Shown: positions 16,865-25,566 of the stretch, piece by piece
How the letters are laid out: each line of letters starts with the position of its first letter
Numbering within the stretch: position 1 is the stretch's first letter
Position numbers and translations under genes: made by a program
From: Sphingobacteriaceae bacterium
Lineage (GTDB): Bacteria > Bacteroidota > Bacteroidia > B-17B0 > Aurantibacillaceae
Length of the DNA stretch: 47,824 nucleotides
NCBI GenBank assembly: GCA_947457335.1
Contig: CANGWA010000003.1
Span: forward strand, 1-47,824
Direction of reading: 5' to 3'
Notes under the pieces: generated by a model
What the model was told of the DNA's origin: nothing
Databases searched by the model: none
Seen by the model: only the letters and a program-made list of their open reading frames with translations

Positions 16865-18814
16865 ATGGGAGCAAACAATCACGGCCATTTAAGTAAAATC
16901 ACCCTTGGAGGGTTACTGGTAACCCTTGGAATTATTTACGGTGATATTGGAACTTCTCCATTGTATGTAATGAAATCCATTGTTGGGGAAGGCGCCATCG
17001 ATCCTCGAAAAATCATTGGCGGGATGTCCTTGATCTTTTGGACGCTAACCTTACAAACAACTGTCAAGTATGTCATCTTTACACTGCGTGCGGATAACAA
17101 GGGTGAGGGCGGAATTTTTGCGCTCTATGCGCTCATTAAACGCGCCAAACGCAAATGGTTGATTTACCCAGCCATCATCGGTGGGTGTTGTATTCTGGGG
17201 GAAGGCATCATTACTCCACCCATCTCCGTTTCATCTGCTGTTGAAGGGTTGAAACTAGTAAAGGGACTCGAGCACATTCCCACCATTCCAATTGTTATCT
17301 CCATTATTACTGGTTTATTTTTTATTCAGCAATTTGGAACCAAGTTTATAGGGCGCTTTTTCGGCCCCATCATGCTCATTTGGTTCTTAATGTTGGGGGT
17401 CATGGGGATTGGTAACATGGCCACAAACATCTCTGTTTTAAAGGCCTTGAATCCATGGTATGGCATTGATTTGTTGATGAATTATCCCAAAGGATTTTGG
17501 CTACTCGGTGCTGTCTTTCTTTGCACTACCGGGGCAGAAGCCTTGTATTCCGATATGGGGCATTGTGGTAGACAAAACATTCGTATCAGTTGGATATTTG
17601 TAAAGTCCATGCTGGTATTAAACTACATGGGACAAACGGCTTGGTTACTGGGTCACAGTGGCGAAACGCTTTCAGGAAGAAACCCCTTTTACTCCATCAT
17701 GCCCGAATTTTTCTTGCCGGTCGGTATTGGCATTGCTACGATTGCCACTGTAGTGGCGTCACAAGCGCTCATTAGCGGCTCGTTCACGCTCATCAACGAA
17801 GCCATGCGTTTGAATTTTTGGCCGAAAGTTAAAGTAAAGTACCCAACAGAATTAAAGGGACAGTTGTACATTACCTCGATCAACTGGCTGCTGTACGCGG
17901 GTTGTGTGCTGGTGGTGTTATTCTTCAAAGAATCCTCACGCATGGAAGCTGCTTATGGCTTAACCATAATTCTAGGAATGATTATGTCGTCACGCCTCTT
18001 GGTTTTCTTCATGGTTTTGAAAAAATATCCCAAGTGGTTTACCAATATTTTCTCCTTGTCCTACATTGCTGTTGAAGGCACCTTCCTCGTGGCCTTGCTT
18101 GAAAAATTCATGCGTGGCGGTTACGTCACATTGATGATTGCCTTGGTGCTGGCCTTCGTCATGGCTAGCTGGTACGTGGCAAAAGAAATTAGAAGGCGTT
18201 ATGTTGACTTTGTGGATCTGGATAATTACAAACAATTGTTGGTGGAGTTGAGTGCAGATCCTTCCATACAAAAATATGCCACCCACTTGGTTTACATGAC
18301 CAGTGCTAATAATCCAAAAGAAATTGAGTCAAAAATCATTTACTCCATTTTACAAAAACGTCCCAAAAAGGCCGACATTTATTGGTTTGTGCACGTGGAC
18401 GTGGTGGACGAGCCTTATCGCTGCGAGTACAAGGTGATTAAGATCAACGATGACATTTTCCGTGTCGATTTCCGTTTGGGTTTCCGTGTGGCGCCACGTA
18501 TCAATTTGATGTTTAGAAAAGTGGTTCAAGACATGGTGCATAACCATGAAGTGGACATTACCAGCCGTTACGAATCGCTTAACCGCAACAACGTAATCGG
18601 TGATTTTAAATTTGTGGTGATTGAAAAATTCCTTTCGTATGAAAACGATCTGCCGCTGTTTGAAAAGGTAGTTCTGAATATTTACTTCTTCTTGAAACGC
18701 TTCAGTCTAAGTGAAGCCAGGGCATTCGGATTGGATAGTAGTTCTGTGAAAGTTGAGAAATTTCCGATGGTCATTAATCCACCAAAAGAGCTCAACTTGG
18801 TGCGCATCAACTAA
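16865..18814 (+). CDS. kup: KUP/HAK/KT family potassium uptake protein
   Basis: 649-residue K+ (H+ symport) transporter of the inner membrane. The family N-terminus is clear: LGIIYGDIGTSPLYVMKSIVG, then DNKGEGGIFALYALIKR with the GEGG motif, and GAVFLCTTGAEALYSDMGHCG. There are about 12 membrane helices over residues 15-430, followed by a hydrophilic cytosolic C-terminal domain of about 200 residues. The length is normal. It is a single-gene unit, divergent from the T9SS pair and convergent with purH. Confidence 0.95.
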   Translation: MGANNHGHLSKITLGGLLVTLGIIYGDIGTSPLYVMKSIVGEGAIDPRKIIGGMSLIFWTLTLQTTVKYVIFTLRADNKGEGGIFALYALIKRAKRKWLIYPAIIGGCCILGEGIITPPISVSSAVEGLKLVKGLEHIPTIPIVISIITGLFFIQQFGTKFIGRFFGPIMLIWFLMLGVMGIGNMATNISVLKALNPWYGIDLLMNYPKGFWLLGAVFLCTTGAEALYSDMGHCGRQNIRISWIFVKSMLVLNYMGQTAWLLGHSGETLSGRNPFYSIMPEFFLPVGIGIATIATVVASQALISGSFTLINEAMRLNFWPKVKVKYPTELKGQLYITSINWLLYAGCVLVVLFFKESSRMEAAYGLTIILGMIMSSRLLVFFMVLKKYPKWFTNIFSLSYIAVEGTFLVALLEKFMRGGYVTLMIALVLAFVMASWYVAKEIRRRYVDFVDLDNYKQLLVELSADPSIQKYATHLVYMTSANNPKEIESKIIYSILQKRPKKADIYWFVHVDVVDEPYRCEYKVIKINDDIFRVDFRLGFRVAPRINLMFRKVVQDMVHNHEVDITSRYESLNRNNVIGDFKFVVIEKFLSYENDLPLFEKVVLNIYFFLKRFSLSEARAFGLDSSSVKVEKFPMVINPPKELNLVRIN

Positions 18815-18833
18815 TCGAACCGTTCACATTAAA

Positions 18834-18861
18834 AAAGGTCTTCTCAATGGAGAAGACCTTT
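18834..18861. terminator. Bidirectional terminator between kup and purH
   Basis: A perfect 12-bp stem (AAAGGTCTTCTC / GAGAAGACCTTT) with a 4-base loop sits between the convergent kup and purH stops. Flanking A residues on the left and the T-rich right arm provide U-tracts for both directions. Confidence 0.85.
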
Positions 18862-18882
18862 ATCGTTTAAAATAGTTAGTGC

Positions 18883-20409
18883 TTAGTGTCTGAAGTGGCG
18901 CACGCCGGTGAATACCATGCTCATGTTATTGGCGTCGCAATAAGCAATGCTATCTTTATCCTTAATTGATCCACCCGGCTGAATCACTGCGCGAATGCCT
19001 GCATTGTGGGCAATTTCAACACAATCCGGAAATGGGAAGAAGGCGTCACTGGCCATGACGGCCCCGTTCAAATCAAATCCAAAATGTTCGGCCTTAGCAA
19101 TGGCTTGCTTAAGGGCATCCACACGCGATGTTTGTCCCGTACCACTCGCAATCAATGTGTTGTTTTTAGCCAGAACAATGGTATTGGAGCGGGTGTGTTT
19201 CACCAACTTATTAGCAAACAACAAATCTTTTATTTCCTCAGCGCTAGGTTTTAATACTGTTACTGAGCGTAATTCTTCTGCTGATTCGGTTTTAGCATCG
19301 CGGTCCTGCTCAATTACCCCGTTGAGCAGCGTTCTGAATGTTTTTTCAGGTAAGGCCACCGGCTTTTGGACAAGCAGAATGCGGTTGGGCTTACTTTTTA
19401 ATGTTTCCAATGCAGCGGGCTCATAACCCGGAGCGATAACCACTTCGCAAAACAATTTATTAATTTCTGCCGCAGTAGCTGCGTCAATTGTTCTGTTTGC
19501 GATGAGCACGCCACCAAATGCAGAAGTAGGGTCGCAGGCCAGGGCATCCACATAAGCTTGGTGAATGGTTGCCCTGCTAGCCACTCCGCACGCGTTGTTG
19601 TGTTTCAAAATAGCAAAGGTAGGCTCAGTGAAGTCAGCCATTAAAGTAACGGCAGCATCGGTGTCCAGTAAATTGTTGTATGAAAGCTCCTTGCCATTTA
19701 ATTTTTCCAACATCTCGCTAAGCCGACCATGGAAAACGCCTTTTTGATGCGGGTTTTCGCCATAGCGCAGTATTTCGGAGGTTAATTCACTTTGCTTGAA
19801 GTAGGGCAATCCTTCTGTTTGGTTGAAGTAATTGAAAATAGCTGTATCGTAATGAGACGAGGTGGCGAAGGCGCGCGCGGCAAACTTTTTACGCTCAGCT
19901 AAATCGGTAGTTCCGCCCTTGCTATTCAATAATTCTAACAGTTCACCGTACTCGGACATCGACGATACAATGAGCACGTCGTTAAAATTTTTAGCCGCTG
20001 CACGGATCAAGGAAATGCCGCCAATGTCAATTTTTTCAATAATTTCTTGTGGCGTACCCCCTGCTGCAACAGTAGCTTCAAACGGATAAAGGTCCACAAT
20101 CACTAAATCGATGTCGTTGATGTTGTGTTGTTTTTTCTCTGCAATATCTCCAGCATGACCCCGTCTATTCAAAATACCACCAAAAATGGCAGGATGTAAT
20201 GTTTTTACGCGACCGCCAAATATTTCAGGATACGCTGTTAGCGATTCCACAGCTGTAACCGGTTTATTCATTTTTTGAATAAAGCTAAGCGTGCCGCCGG
20301 TGCTATATAAAGACACACCGAGTGCGTGAAGCTTTTCGATAATTGGCTCGAGGTTATCTTTGTGATAAACTGAAATTAAGGCGTTTTTGATGGTAACGGG
20401 TTGGCTCAT
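18883..20409 (-). CDS. purH: Bifunctional AICAR formyltransferase / IMP cyclohydrolase
   Basis: 508-residue enzyme for the last two steps of de novo IMP synthesis. The N-terminal cyclohydrolase (MGS-like) domain has ALISVYHKDNLEPI and YSTGGT. The C-terminal transformylase domain has LRYGENPHQKG, FAILKHNNACGVAS with the catalytic Lys-His, and KHTRSNTIVLAKNNTLIASG. I set the start at the ATG of MSQPVTIKNALIS. The open frame extends 15 codons further, but the predicted -7 promoter box lies inside that extension, and the family begins near this Met. Confidence 0.96.
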   Translation of the reverse strand: MSQPVTIKNALISVYHKDNLEPIIEKLHALGVSLYSTGGTLSFIQKMNKPVTAVESLTAYPEIFGGRVKTLHPAIFGGILNRRGHAGDIAEKKQHNINDIDLVIVDLYPFEATVAAGGTPQEIIEKIDIGGISLIRAAAKNFNDVLIVSSMSEYGELLELLNSKGGTTDLAERKKFAARAFATSSHYDTAIFNYFNQTEGLPYFKQSELTSEILRYGENPHQKGVFHGRLSEMLEKLNGKELSYNNLLDTDAAVTLMADFTEPTFAILKHNNACGVASRATIHQAYVDALACDPTSAFGGVLIANRTIDAATAAEINKLFCEVVIAPGYEPAALETLKSKPNRILLVQKPVALPEKTFRTLLNGVIEQDRDAKTESAEELRSVTVLKPSAEEIKDLLFANKLVKHTRSNTIVLAKNNTLIASGTGQTSRVDALKQAIAKAEHFGFDLNGAVMASDAFFPFPDCVEIAHNAGIRAVIQPGGSIKDKDSIAYCDANNMSMVFTGVRHFRH

Positions 20410-20428
20410 CCGAAAAAAATTAAGAGCG

Positions 20429-20436
20429 CAAAGATA
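20429..20436 (-). promoter_or_regulatory. -7 box of purH
   Basis: TATCTTTG on the minus strand is an exact TAnnTTTG match, 19 bases before the chosen purH ATG. No clear TTG lies at -33. It argues against the longer open frame being translated. Confidence 0.55.
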
Positions 20437-20479
20437 AGCATTCCATAGGTGCATTGAATAGAATGACTACATTCATGTT

Positions 20480-20899
20480 ATGAAACGCTTATTGACTTTT
20501 TTAATGTTTTGTGTGGCTTGGGGGGCACTTTTGGCCCAAAATCCTGAACAATCGGTGCGAAAGGCCATGCTTTTGCAAGAAAAAGCGTGGAATGAGGGCA
20601 ATATTGAACAATTCATGGATTGGTATTGGAAGAGCGATAGTTTAATGTTTATTGGTAGCAAGGGGGTGACGTATGGTTGGGAGAAGACCCTTGCCAATTA
20701 CAAGAAGGGGTATCCCGATAAGGCGACCATGGGGGTATTAAACTTTGAATTGATACAGGTTAAAATCCTCTCTGAAAACGCGGTGTACGTAGTAGGGTTG
20801 TGGGCATTAAACCGGGAGAAGCCCGTTGGGGGGCATTTTACCTTACTATGGCGAAAAATCGAAGGGAAGTGGGTAATTGTGAGTGATCACACCTCTTGA
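20480..20899 (+). CDS. Exported DUF4440/SnoaL-like protein
   Basis: 139 residues. A signal peptide (MKRLLTFLMFCVAWGALLAQ) precedes an NTF2-like alpha+beta fold. VRKAMLLQEKAWNEGNIEQFMDWYWKS is split by the family pattern (Q..AWn.GD...fm..Y), followed by LMFIGSKGVTYGWEKTLANY and a closing WVIVSDHTS, which recalls the family's ...W.i..dH.S. The family includes ketosteroid-isomerase-like and scaffold proteins, so no reaction can be assigned. The gene is divergent from purH and 51 bases upstream of uppS. Confidence 0.7.
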   Translation: MKRLLTFLMFCVAWGALLAQNPEQSVRKAMLLQEKAWNEGNIEQFMDWYWKSDSLMFIGSKGVTYGWEKTLANYKKGYPDKATMGVLNFELIQVKILSENAVYVVGLWALNREKPVGGHFTLLWRKIEGKWVIVSDHTS

Positions 20900-20931
20900 C
20901 GTTTACCCCACGTTTCGAGCCTTGAATTTAC

Positions 20932-20939
20932 TATCTTTG
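20932..20939 (+). promoter_or_regulatory. -7 box of the uppS-bamA operon
   Basis: TATCTTTG is an exact match to TAnnTTTG, 11 bases before the uppS ATG. This implies a leader of only about 5 bases. The -33 element is not obvious. Confidence 0.55.
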
Positions 20940-20950
20940 CCAGCCATCAA

Positions 20951-21697
20951 ATGGAATTAAAGCAGACCATCAACCCAGAAAATGTGCCCCAGCACGTTGC
21001 CATCATTATGGATGGGAACGGTCGTTGGGCAAAGCAGCAAGGGGAAGACCGGTTATTCGGTCACCACGAAGGGGTAAACAGTGTGCGCGAAATTGTTGAG
21101 GCCTGTGGGGAGATAGGGGTGAAGTACCTTACCCTTTATGCCTTTAGTACCGAGAACTGGAACCGTCCGAAAGAGGAAGTAGATGGTTTAATGGAATTAT
21201 TGGTAAACACCATTAGCATGGAAACCCCCAATCTGCATAAAAAGGGTGTAAAACTGGAAGTGATTGGCGATTTGGCCAGCCTCCCTGGCACCTGCCAGCA
21301 GGAGTTGGAGGAGTCGATGGCGGTGACCAAGGACAATACCCGTGTTACCCTGGTATTAGCGCTTAGCTATTCCAGCAAATGGGAGATTACCGAATCGGTA
21401 AAACAAATCGCTGCGAAAGTAGTCAGTGGGGCTATCAAAATAAATGACATAAATCCACGTTTAATCGAAGAGCATCTCAAAACGAACCGTTATCCTGATC
21501 CAGAGTTGATGATTAGAACTAGTGGAGAACACCGAATTAGCAACTTCCTTTTGTGGCAGCTCGCCTACGCAGAATTTTATTTTACAGATGTACTTTGGCC
21601 AGATTTTAGAAAGGAAGATTTTTACAAGGCCATATTATCTTATCAGAACCGCGAAAGACGTTTTGGAAAAACCAGCGAACAAATTACTCAGAGCTAG
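20951..21697 (+). CDS. uppS: Undecaprenyl diphosphate synthase (isoprenyl transferase)
   Basis: 248-residue cis-prenyltransferase making the C55 lipid carrier for peptidoglycan and other surface polymers from farnesyl-PP and isopentenyl-PP. The catalytic block is HVAIIMDGNGRWAKQQG, followed by GHHEGVNSVREIVEAC, YLTLYAFSTENWNRP, LVLALSYSSKWEI, and RTSGEHRISNFLLWQLAYAE with the C-terminal substrate Arg/Ser. It is followed immediately by bamA, the common Bacteroidota order. Confidence 0.96.
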   Translation: MELKQTINPENVPQHVAIIMDGNGRWAKQQGEDRLFGHHEGVNSVREIVEACGEIGVKYLTLYAFSTENWNRPKEEVDGLMELLVNTISMETPNLHKKGVKLEVIGDLASLPGTCQQELEESMAVTKDNTRVTLVLALSYSSKWEITESVKQIAAKVVSGAIKINDINPRLIEEHLKTNRYPDPELMIRTSGEHRISNFLLWQLAYAEFYFTDVLWPDFRKEDFYKAILSYQNRERRFGKTSEQITQS

Positions 21698-24275
21698 CAG
21701 CATTGCCCCGTTGCTTCGACTTTTAGCAGTGATCACCTTGTTTTTGCCTGGTGCTCTTTGTGCACAAAAAGACAGCAGCGGGCTTAATCTTAATGCGGCC
21801 CGCAATCCCCGAAAAATGGTGATTGCTGGTATCACCGTTGAAGGAGCTGTCACCGATAAAAATGTGGTGAGGCACTTATCCGGATTAACAGAAGGAGATG
21901 TGATTACTGTGCCTGGTGACCAAATTGCAGACGCCATTCGCAAGTTGTGGAAACAAGGGATGTTTGACGATGTCAAAATAGTGAGCACCCGTGAAAATGG
22001 CGACAAAATATACTTGAGCATACAGGTCACCGAAAAACCCCGTTTGACAACTTTTCGCTTTAGTAAAAACGTGCGCAAGGGAGAGGCGGATGACATTAGG
22101 GCACAAATAAAAATTGTAACAGGAAAAGTGTTGACCGATTACCTTATCGGTAACGTGACCCAGGCCGTTCGCGAATACTACATTGATAAAGGATTTTATT
22201 ATGTGAAAGTGGATGTCATTCGAAAAGCGGATACTTCCAAAAAAGTCCCATCTGCCTCCTTATTCATCAACATTGACAAAGGTGAAAAGGTGCGTATACA
22301 AGAAGTGTTTATTGAAGGCAACACCGTATTGCCCGATTGGCGGTTGCGCATGAAGCTTTCTGATACCAAGCGCCGTCGTTGGTGGAATCCATTCAATTCA
22401 GGAAAGTATTTAGAAGAGAATTTAAAGAAAGATTTACCAGCACTTTCTGAAAAATATTTAGCCAAGGGCTATCGCGATGCGCGGGTGGTAAGGGACAGTG
22501 TTTCCTTTATCAATAAAAACCGAGTAGCTGTGTATGTATTTATTGACGAAGGACATAAGTATTGCTTCGGCAAATTCAATTGGTTTGGCAACACGAAGTA
22601 CCGCAGTGGGCAATTGGACACTATTCTTGGCATTAAACAAGGCGATGTGTTTGACCAAAGTAAATTGGAGCAGAAAATGTTCATGAATCCCAATGGCATG
22701 GACATTTCGTCGTTGTACCTCGACGACGGGTACTTGTTCTTCCAGGTGAATCCCCAAGAAAGCAATGTGCATAACGATACCATTGATTTTGATGTATTGA
22801 TGTACGAGGGCAAGCAAGCCATTATTAATAAAGTAACGGTAAGAGGAAATGAAAAAACCAACGACCATGTTATTTATCGGGAGATCCGTACACGACCAGG
22901 ACAATTGTTCCGCCGTTCGGACGTCATGCGAACCAATCGGGAATTGGCTGCATTGGGATATTTTGATCCTGAGAAATTAAATGTCATTCCTACGCCTAAT
23001 CCCGCCGACGGCACAGTGGACATTGAGTACATTGTTGAGGAAAAGCCAAGCGATCAAATTGAACTAAGTGGTGGTTGGGGCGGAAATACGCGCTCGAATG
23101 GTTTGGGACTTATCGGCACACTCGGTGTTCGTTTCACCAATTTCTCAGCCCGCAACATGTTCAAAGGCAGCGAATGGCGTCCCTTACCTAGTGGTGATGG
23201 CCAAACACTTCAGTTGCGTGCTCAAACCAATGGCTTGTATTATCAATCTTATAACTTTTCATTCACTGAGCCTTGGTTGGGGGGTAAGAAACCCAATGCG
23301 TTTACCATTTCCGCTTACCACTCGTTATTTAGTAATGGACAGCGCAAGTACGTCGATGTAAATGGAGTAAAATCTTACAACACGACCCGTCAGTCCATGT
23401 CCATCATCGGCGGCTCCATTGGCTTGGGAAGAAAATTAAAATGGCCCGACAACTGGTTTCAAATGCAAACCAATCTGACATACAACTACTACGATTTGTA
23501 TAACTATGGCAACACCTTTGTCTTTAAAGAAGGCTATGCAAACGATTTTAGTCTAGGACTATTTATCTCGAGAAATTCTACGGATCATCCCATCTTCCCA
23601 AAATCAGGCTCGAATGTAACATTTAGTGGACAGTTAACACCACCCTATTCTTTGTTCAACGGGAAGAATTATACGGACATGACGGACCGTGAGCGGTACA
23701 AATTTATTGAGTATCAGAAGTACAAATTTACAGCCGAATGGTTCCTTCAATTAACAAATAAACGCGCCGCAGAAGGTAAGGAGTCGCGCAATTTGGTGTT
23801 ACGCACTAAGGTAGGTTATGGTTTCCTTGGGTATTATAATAAGAATGTTGGTTATTCGCCATTTGAGCGTTTTTATTTGGGCGGAAGTGGACTGAGTGGA
23901 TTCCAGAACTTTGTCGCTCGCGAGATCATTGCCTTGCGTGGGTATGCCGATCCTTCCAGCAGTTTCTATGGTGATCCAATCGTTGCCCGTTACACGATGG
24001 AATTGCGTTACCCACTCACCTTGAGTCAATCGGCGACAATTTTTGTACTTGGTTTTGCCGAAGCAGGGAATTCATGGGCTAATTTCAGAACCTTCAATCC
24101 CCTTAAAGTGAAACGCAGTGCAGGTGTCGGAATTCGCATTGCCTTACCAATGTTTGGATTACTTGGTTTTGATTACGGCTGGGGCTTTGATGCGCCTTTG
24201 CGCAGCAATAGTTCAGGTGGTTTTGGTCAAGGGCAGTTCCATTTCACCATCGGCGGAACCATTGGAGAATTATAA
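21663..24275 (+). CDS. bamA: Outer membrane protein assembly factor BamA (Omp85)
   Basis: About 870 residues. An exported N-terminus (LLRLLAVITLFLPGALCAQ) is followed by tandem POTRA domains (residues about 60-450; for example VIAGITVEGAVTDKNVV, VRIQEVFIEGNTVLPD, INKVTVRGNEKTNDHV) and a 16-stranded surface-antigen barrel. REIIALRGYADPSS contains the lid-loop RGY motif, and the C-terminus is FHFTIGGTIGEL. It inserts beta-barrel proteins into the outer membrane. No ATG or GTG lies near the signal peptide. The candidates are TTG at 21663 (overlaps uppS by 35 bases) and TTG at 21711 (13 bases after it); in-frame ATGs at 21588 and 21522 would give long overlaps and a buried signal. The start is therefore uncertain. 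Confidence 0.92.
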   Translation: MEKPANKLLRASSIAPLLRLLAVITLFLPGALCAQKDSSGLNLNAARNPRKMVIAGITVEGAVTDKNVVRHLSGLTEGDVITVPGDQIADAIRKLWKQGMFDDVKIVSTRENGDKIYLSIQVTEKPRLTTFRFSKNVRKGEADDIRAQIKIVTGKVLTDYLIGNVTQAVREYYIDKGFYYVKVDVIRKADTSKKVPSASLFINIDKGEKVRIQEVFIEGNTVLPDWRLRMKLSDTKRRRWWNPFNSGKYLEENLKKDLPALSEKYLAKGYRDARVVRDSVSFINKNRVAVYVFIDEGHKYCFGKFNWFGNTKYRSGQLDTILGIKQGDVFDQSKLEQKMFMNPNGMDISSLYLDDGYLFFQVNPQESNVHNDTIDFDVLMYEGKQAIINKVTVRGNEKTNDHVIYREIRTRPGQLFRRSDVMRTNRELAALGYFDPEKLNVIPTPNPADGTVDIEYIVEEKPSDQIELSGGWGGNTRSNGLGLIGTLGVRFTNFSARNMFKGSEWRPLPSGDGQTLQLRAQTNGLYYQSYNFSFTEPWLGGKKPNAFTISAYHSLFSNGQRKYVDVNGVKSYNTTRQSMSIIGGSIGLGRKLKWPDNWFQMQTNLTYNYYDLYNYGNTFVFKEGYANDFSLGLFISRNSTDHPIFPKSGSNVTFSGQLTPPYSLFNGKNYTDMTDRERYKFIEYQKYKFTAEWFLQLTNKRAAEGKESRNLVLRTKVGYGFLGYYNKNVGYSPFERFYLGGSGLSGFQNFVAREIIALRGYADPSSSFYGDPIVARYTMELRYPLTLSQSATIFVLGFAEAGNSWANFRTFNPLKVKRSAGVGIRIALPMFGLLGFDYGWGFDAPLRSNSSGGFGQGQFHFTIGGTIGEL

Positions 24276-24336
24276 AATTAGTTAACGCCGCAGAATCACC
24301 CTTTGTGGCATGTTTTATGTATAAATTGAAATAACG

Positions 24337-24861
24337 ATGAAAAAATTACTTTTGATTTTCACGTTGCTTTTCGCAATCACAAATCATACTTCTGCGCAGA
24401 GTGCCGCCAAGTTTGGGTATGTAGACACTGATTACATCATGAGTCAGATCCCTGAATACAAAGCGGCTCAGGCTGAACTTGACAAAACCAGCCAACAATG
24501 GCAAAAAGAAATTGAGACCAAGATGGCAGAATTAGAAAAATTACGAAAAGCCTATCAAGCCGATGCCATCTTGCTCACAGAGGAAATGAAGAAAAAAAGA
24601 GAAAGTGAGATTGAGTCCCGCGAAAAAGAAGTTCAAGAGTTACAACGCAAACGGTTTGGTGTGGATGGTGAGTTTTTCAAAAAGCGCCAAGAATTGGTAA
24701 AACCCCTGCAGGACAAAGTATATAATGCCATTAAAGCAGTAGCTGAAAAGAATGGTATCGGATTTATGATGGATAAGGCAGGACAAGTGGCCTTGTTGTA
24801 TGCCAATAGTAAATACGACAAAAGCGACGATGTATTGGTTTACCTCGGATATAAAAAGTAA
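24337..24861 (+). CDS. OmpH/Skp family periplasmic chaperone (first copy)
   Basis: 174 residues. The signal peptide MKKLLLIFTLLFAITNHTSAQ is followed by FGYVDTDYIMSQIPEYKAAQ, the standard Skp/OmpH opening (ryvDt..il...Py). A long charged coiled coil (about residues 45-120) and a C-terminal strand region (NGIGFMMDKAGQVALLYANS) complete the fold. Skp-like trimers hold unfolded outer-membrane proteins for the Bam complex, which fits its place right behind bamA. Confidence 0.9.
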   Translation: MKKLLLIFTLLFAITNHTSAQSAAKFGYVDTDYIMSQIPEYKAAQAELDKTSQQWQKEIETKMAELEKLRKAYQADAILLTEEMKKKRESEIESREKEVQELQRKRFGVDGEFFKKRQELVKPLQDKVYNAIKAVAEKNGIGFMMDKAGQVALLYANSKYDKSDDVLVYLGYKK

Positions 24862-24896
24862 TTTTACCCCCTTTAAGAATTCAAGCAACAAAAAAG

Positions 24897-25508
24897 ATGA
24901 ATAAGTTAAAAACACTGGTCCTGTTCGCGTTACTCGCATTTAGTTTACCTGCAGGTGCTCAGAAAATCGCACATATCAATTTCGACTCACTCGTGAGCGT
25001 CATGCCGGAAACCAAAACTGCAACAGAAGTGGCTCAAAGCTACCTGAAAGGTTTGCAAGATGAAATCATTGCCATGCAAAACGAGCTGGAAACCAAGTAT
25101 AAAAAGTACATGGAAGACGAGCCGAATTTGTCGGAACTCGTAAAAAAATCCCAAATGGAAAGCCTTCAACAGTTGCAGGCCCGTATTCAGGACTTCCAGC
25201 AGCAAGCTGCTGAGGACTATAAGCGTAAACAAGAAGAGCTAACCCGTCCGATTTTTGAAAAGGCGAAGAAGGCAGTCGATGCAGTGGCAAAGGAAATGGG
25301 GTACAAGTATGTGCTCGACACTAGTCCAAGCAACAATACCGTCCTCTATTTTGACGGTTCAGACGACATCTTTATTGCTGTAAAGAAGAAATTGGAAAGC
25401 ATGCCTGCTGCGGTGATTCCAGGGGCACAAAGCACACAGCCGAAACCAGGAGCTCCTGCACCAAAACCAGCCGCTCCCGCCCAAACGCCACCAAAAAAGA
25501 CTAATTAA
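24897..25508 (+). CDS. OmpH/Skp family periplasmic chaperone (second copy)
   Basis: 203 residues. The signal peptide is MNKLKTLVLFALLAFSLPAGAQ, and the mature start KIAHINFDSLVSVMPE is of OmpH type. The coiled-coil region (about residues 40-125) ends in GYKYVLDTSPSNNTVLYFDG. Unlike its neighbour it carries a 35-residue Pro/Ala/Gln/Lys-rich tail (QPKPGAPAPKPAAPAQ), which may be a flexible extension. It is paralogous to the gene before it, 35 bases away, and ends the operon at a strong terminator. Confidence 0.9.
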   Translation: MNKLKTLVLFALLAFSLPAGAQKIAHINFDSLVSVMPETKTATEVAQSYLKGLQDEIIAMQNELETKYKKYMEDEPNLSELVKKSQMESLQQLQARIQDFQQQAAEDYKRKQEELTRPIFEKAKKAVDAVAKEMGYKYVLDTSPSNNTVLYFDGSDDIFIAVKKKLESMPAAVIPGAQSTQPKPGAPAPKPAAPAQTPPKKTN

Positions 25509-25523
25509 TATTAATTGATGAAG

Positions 25524-25550
25524 AGACCGGCATTTGTCGGTCTTTTTTTT
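25524..25550 (+). terminator. Rho-independent terminator after ompH
   Basis: AGACCGGC pairs with GTCGGTCT (8 bp including one G-U) around a 4-base loop, followed by a run of seven T. It closes the uppS-bamA-ompH-ompH operon and lies upstream of the cysS start. Confidence 0.85.
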
Positions 25551-25566
25551 GGAGTATTTTTACAGC

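Noticed and set aside
20410-20454. N-terminal extension of purH
   Set aside because: It contains the predicted -7 promoter box and has no counterpart in the PurH family.
25534-25566. N-terminal extension of cysS
   Set aside because: It would translate the terminator hairpin and T-run; the family begins at the ATG at 25567.
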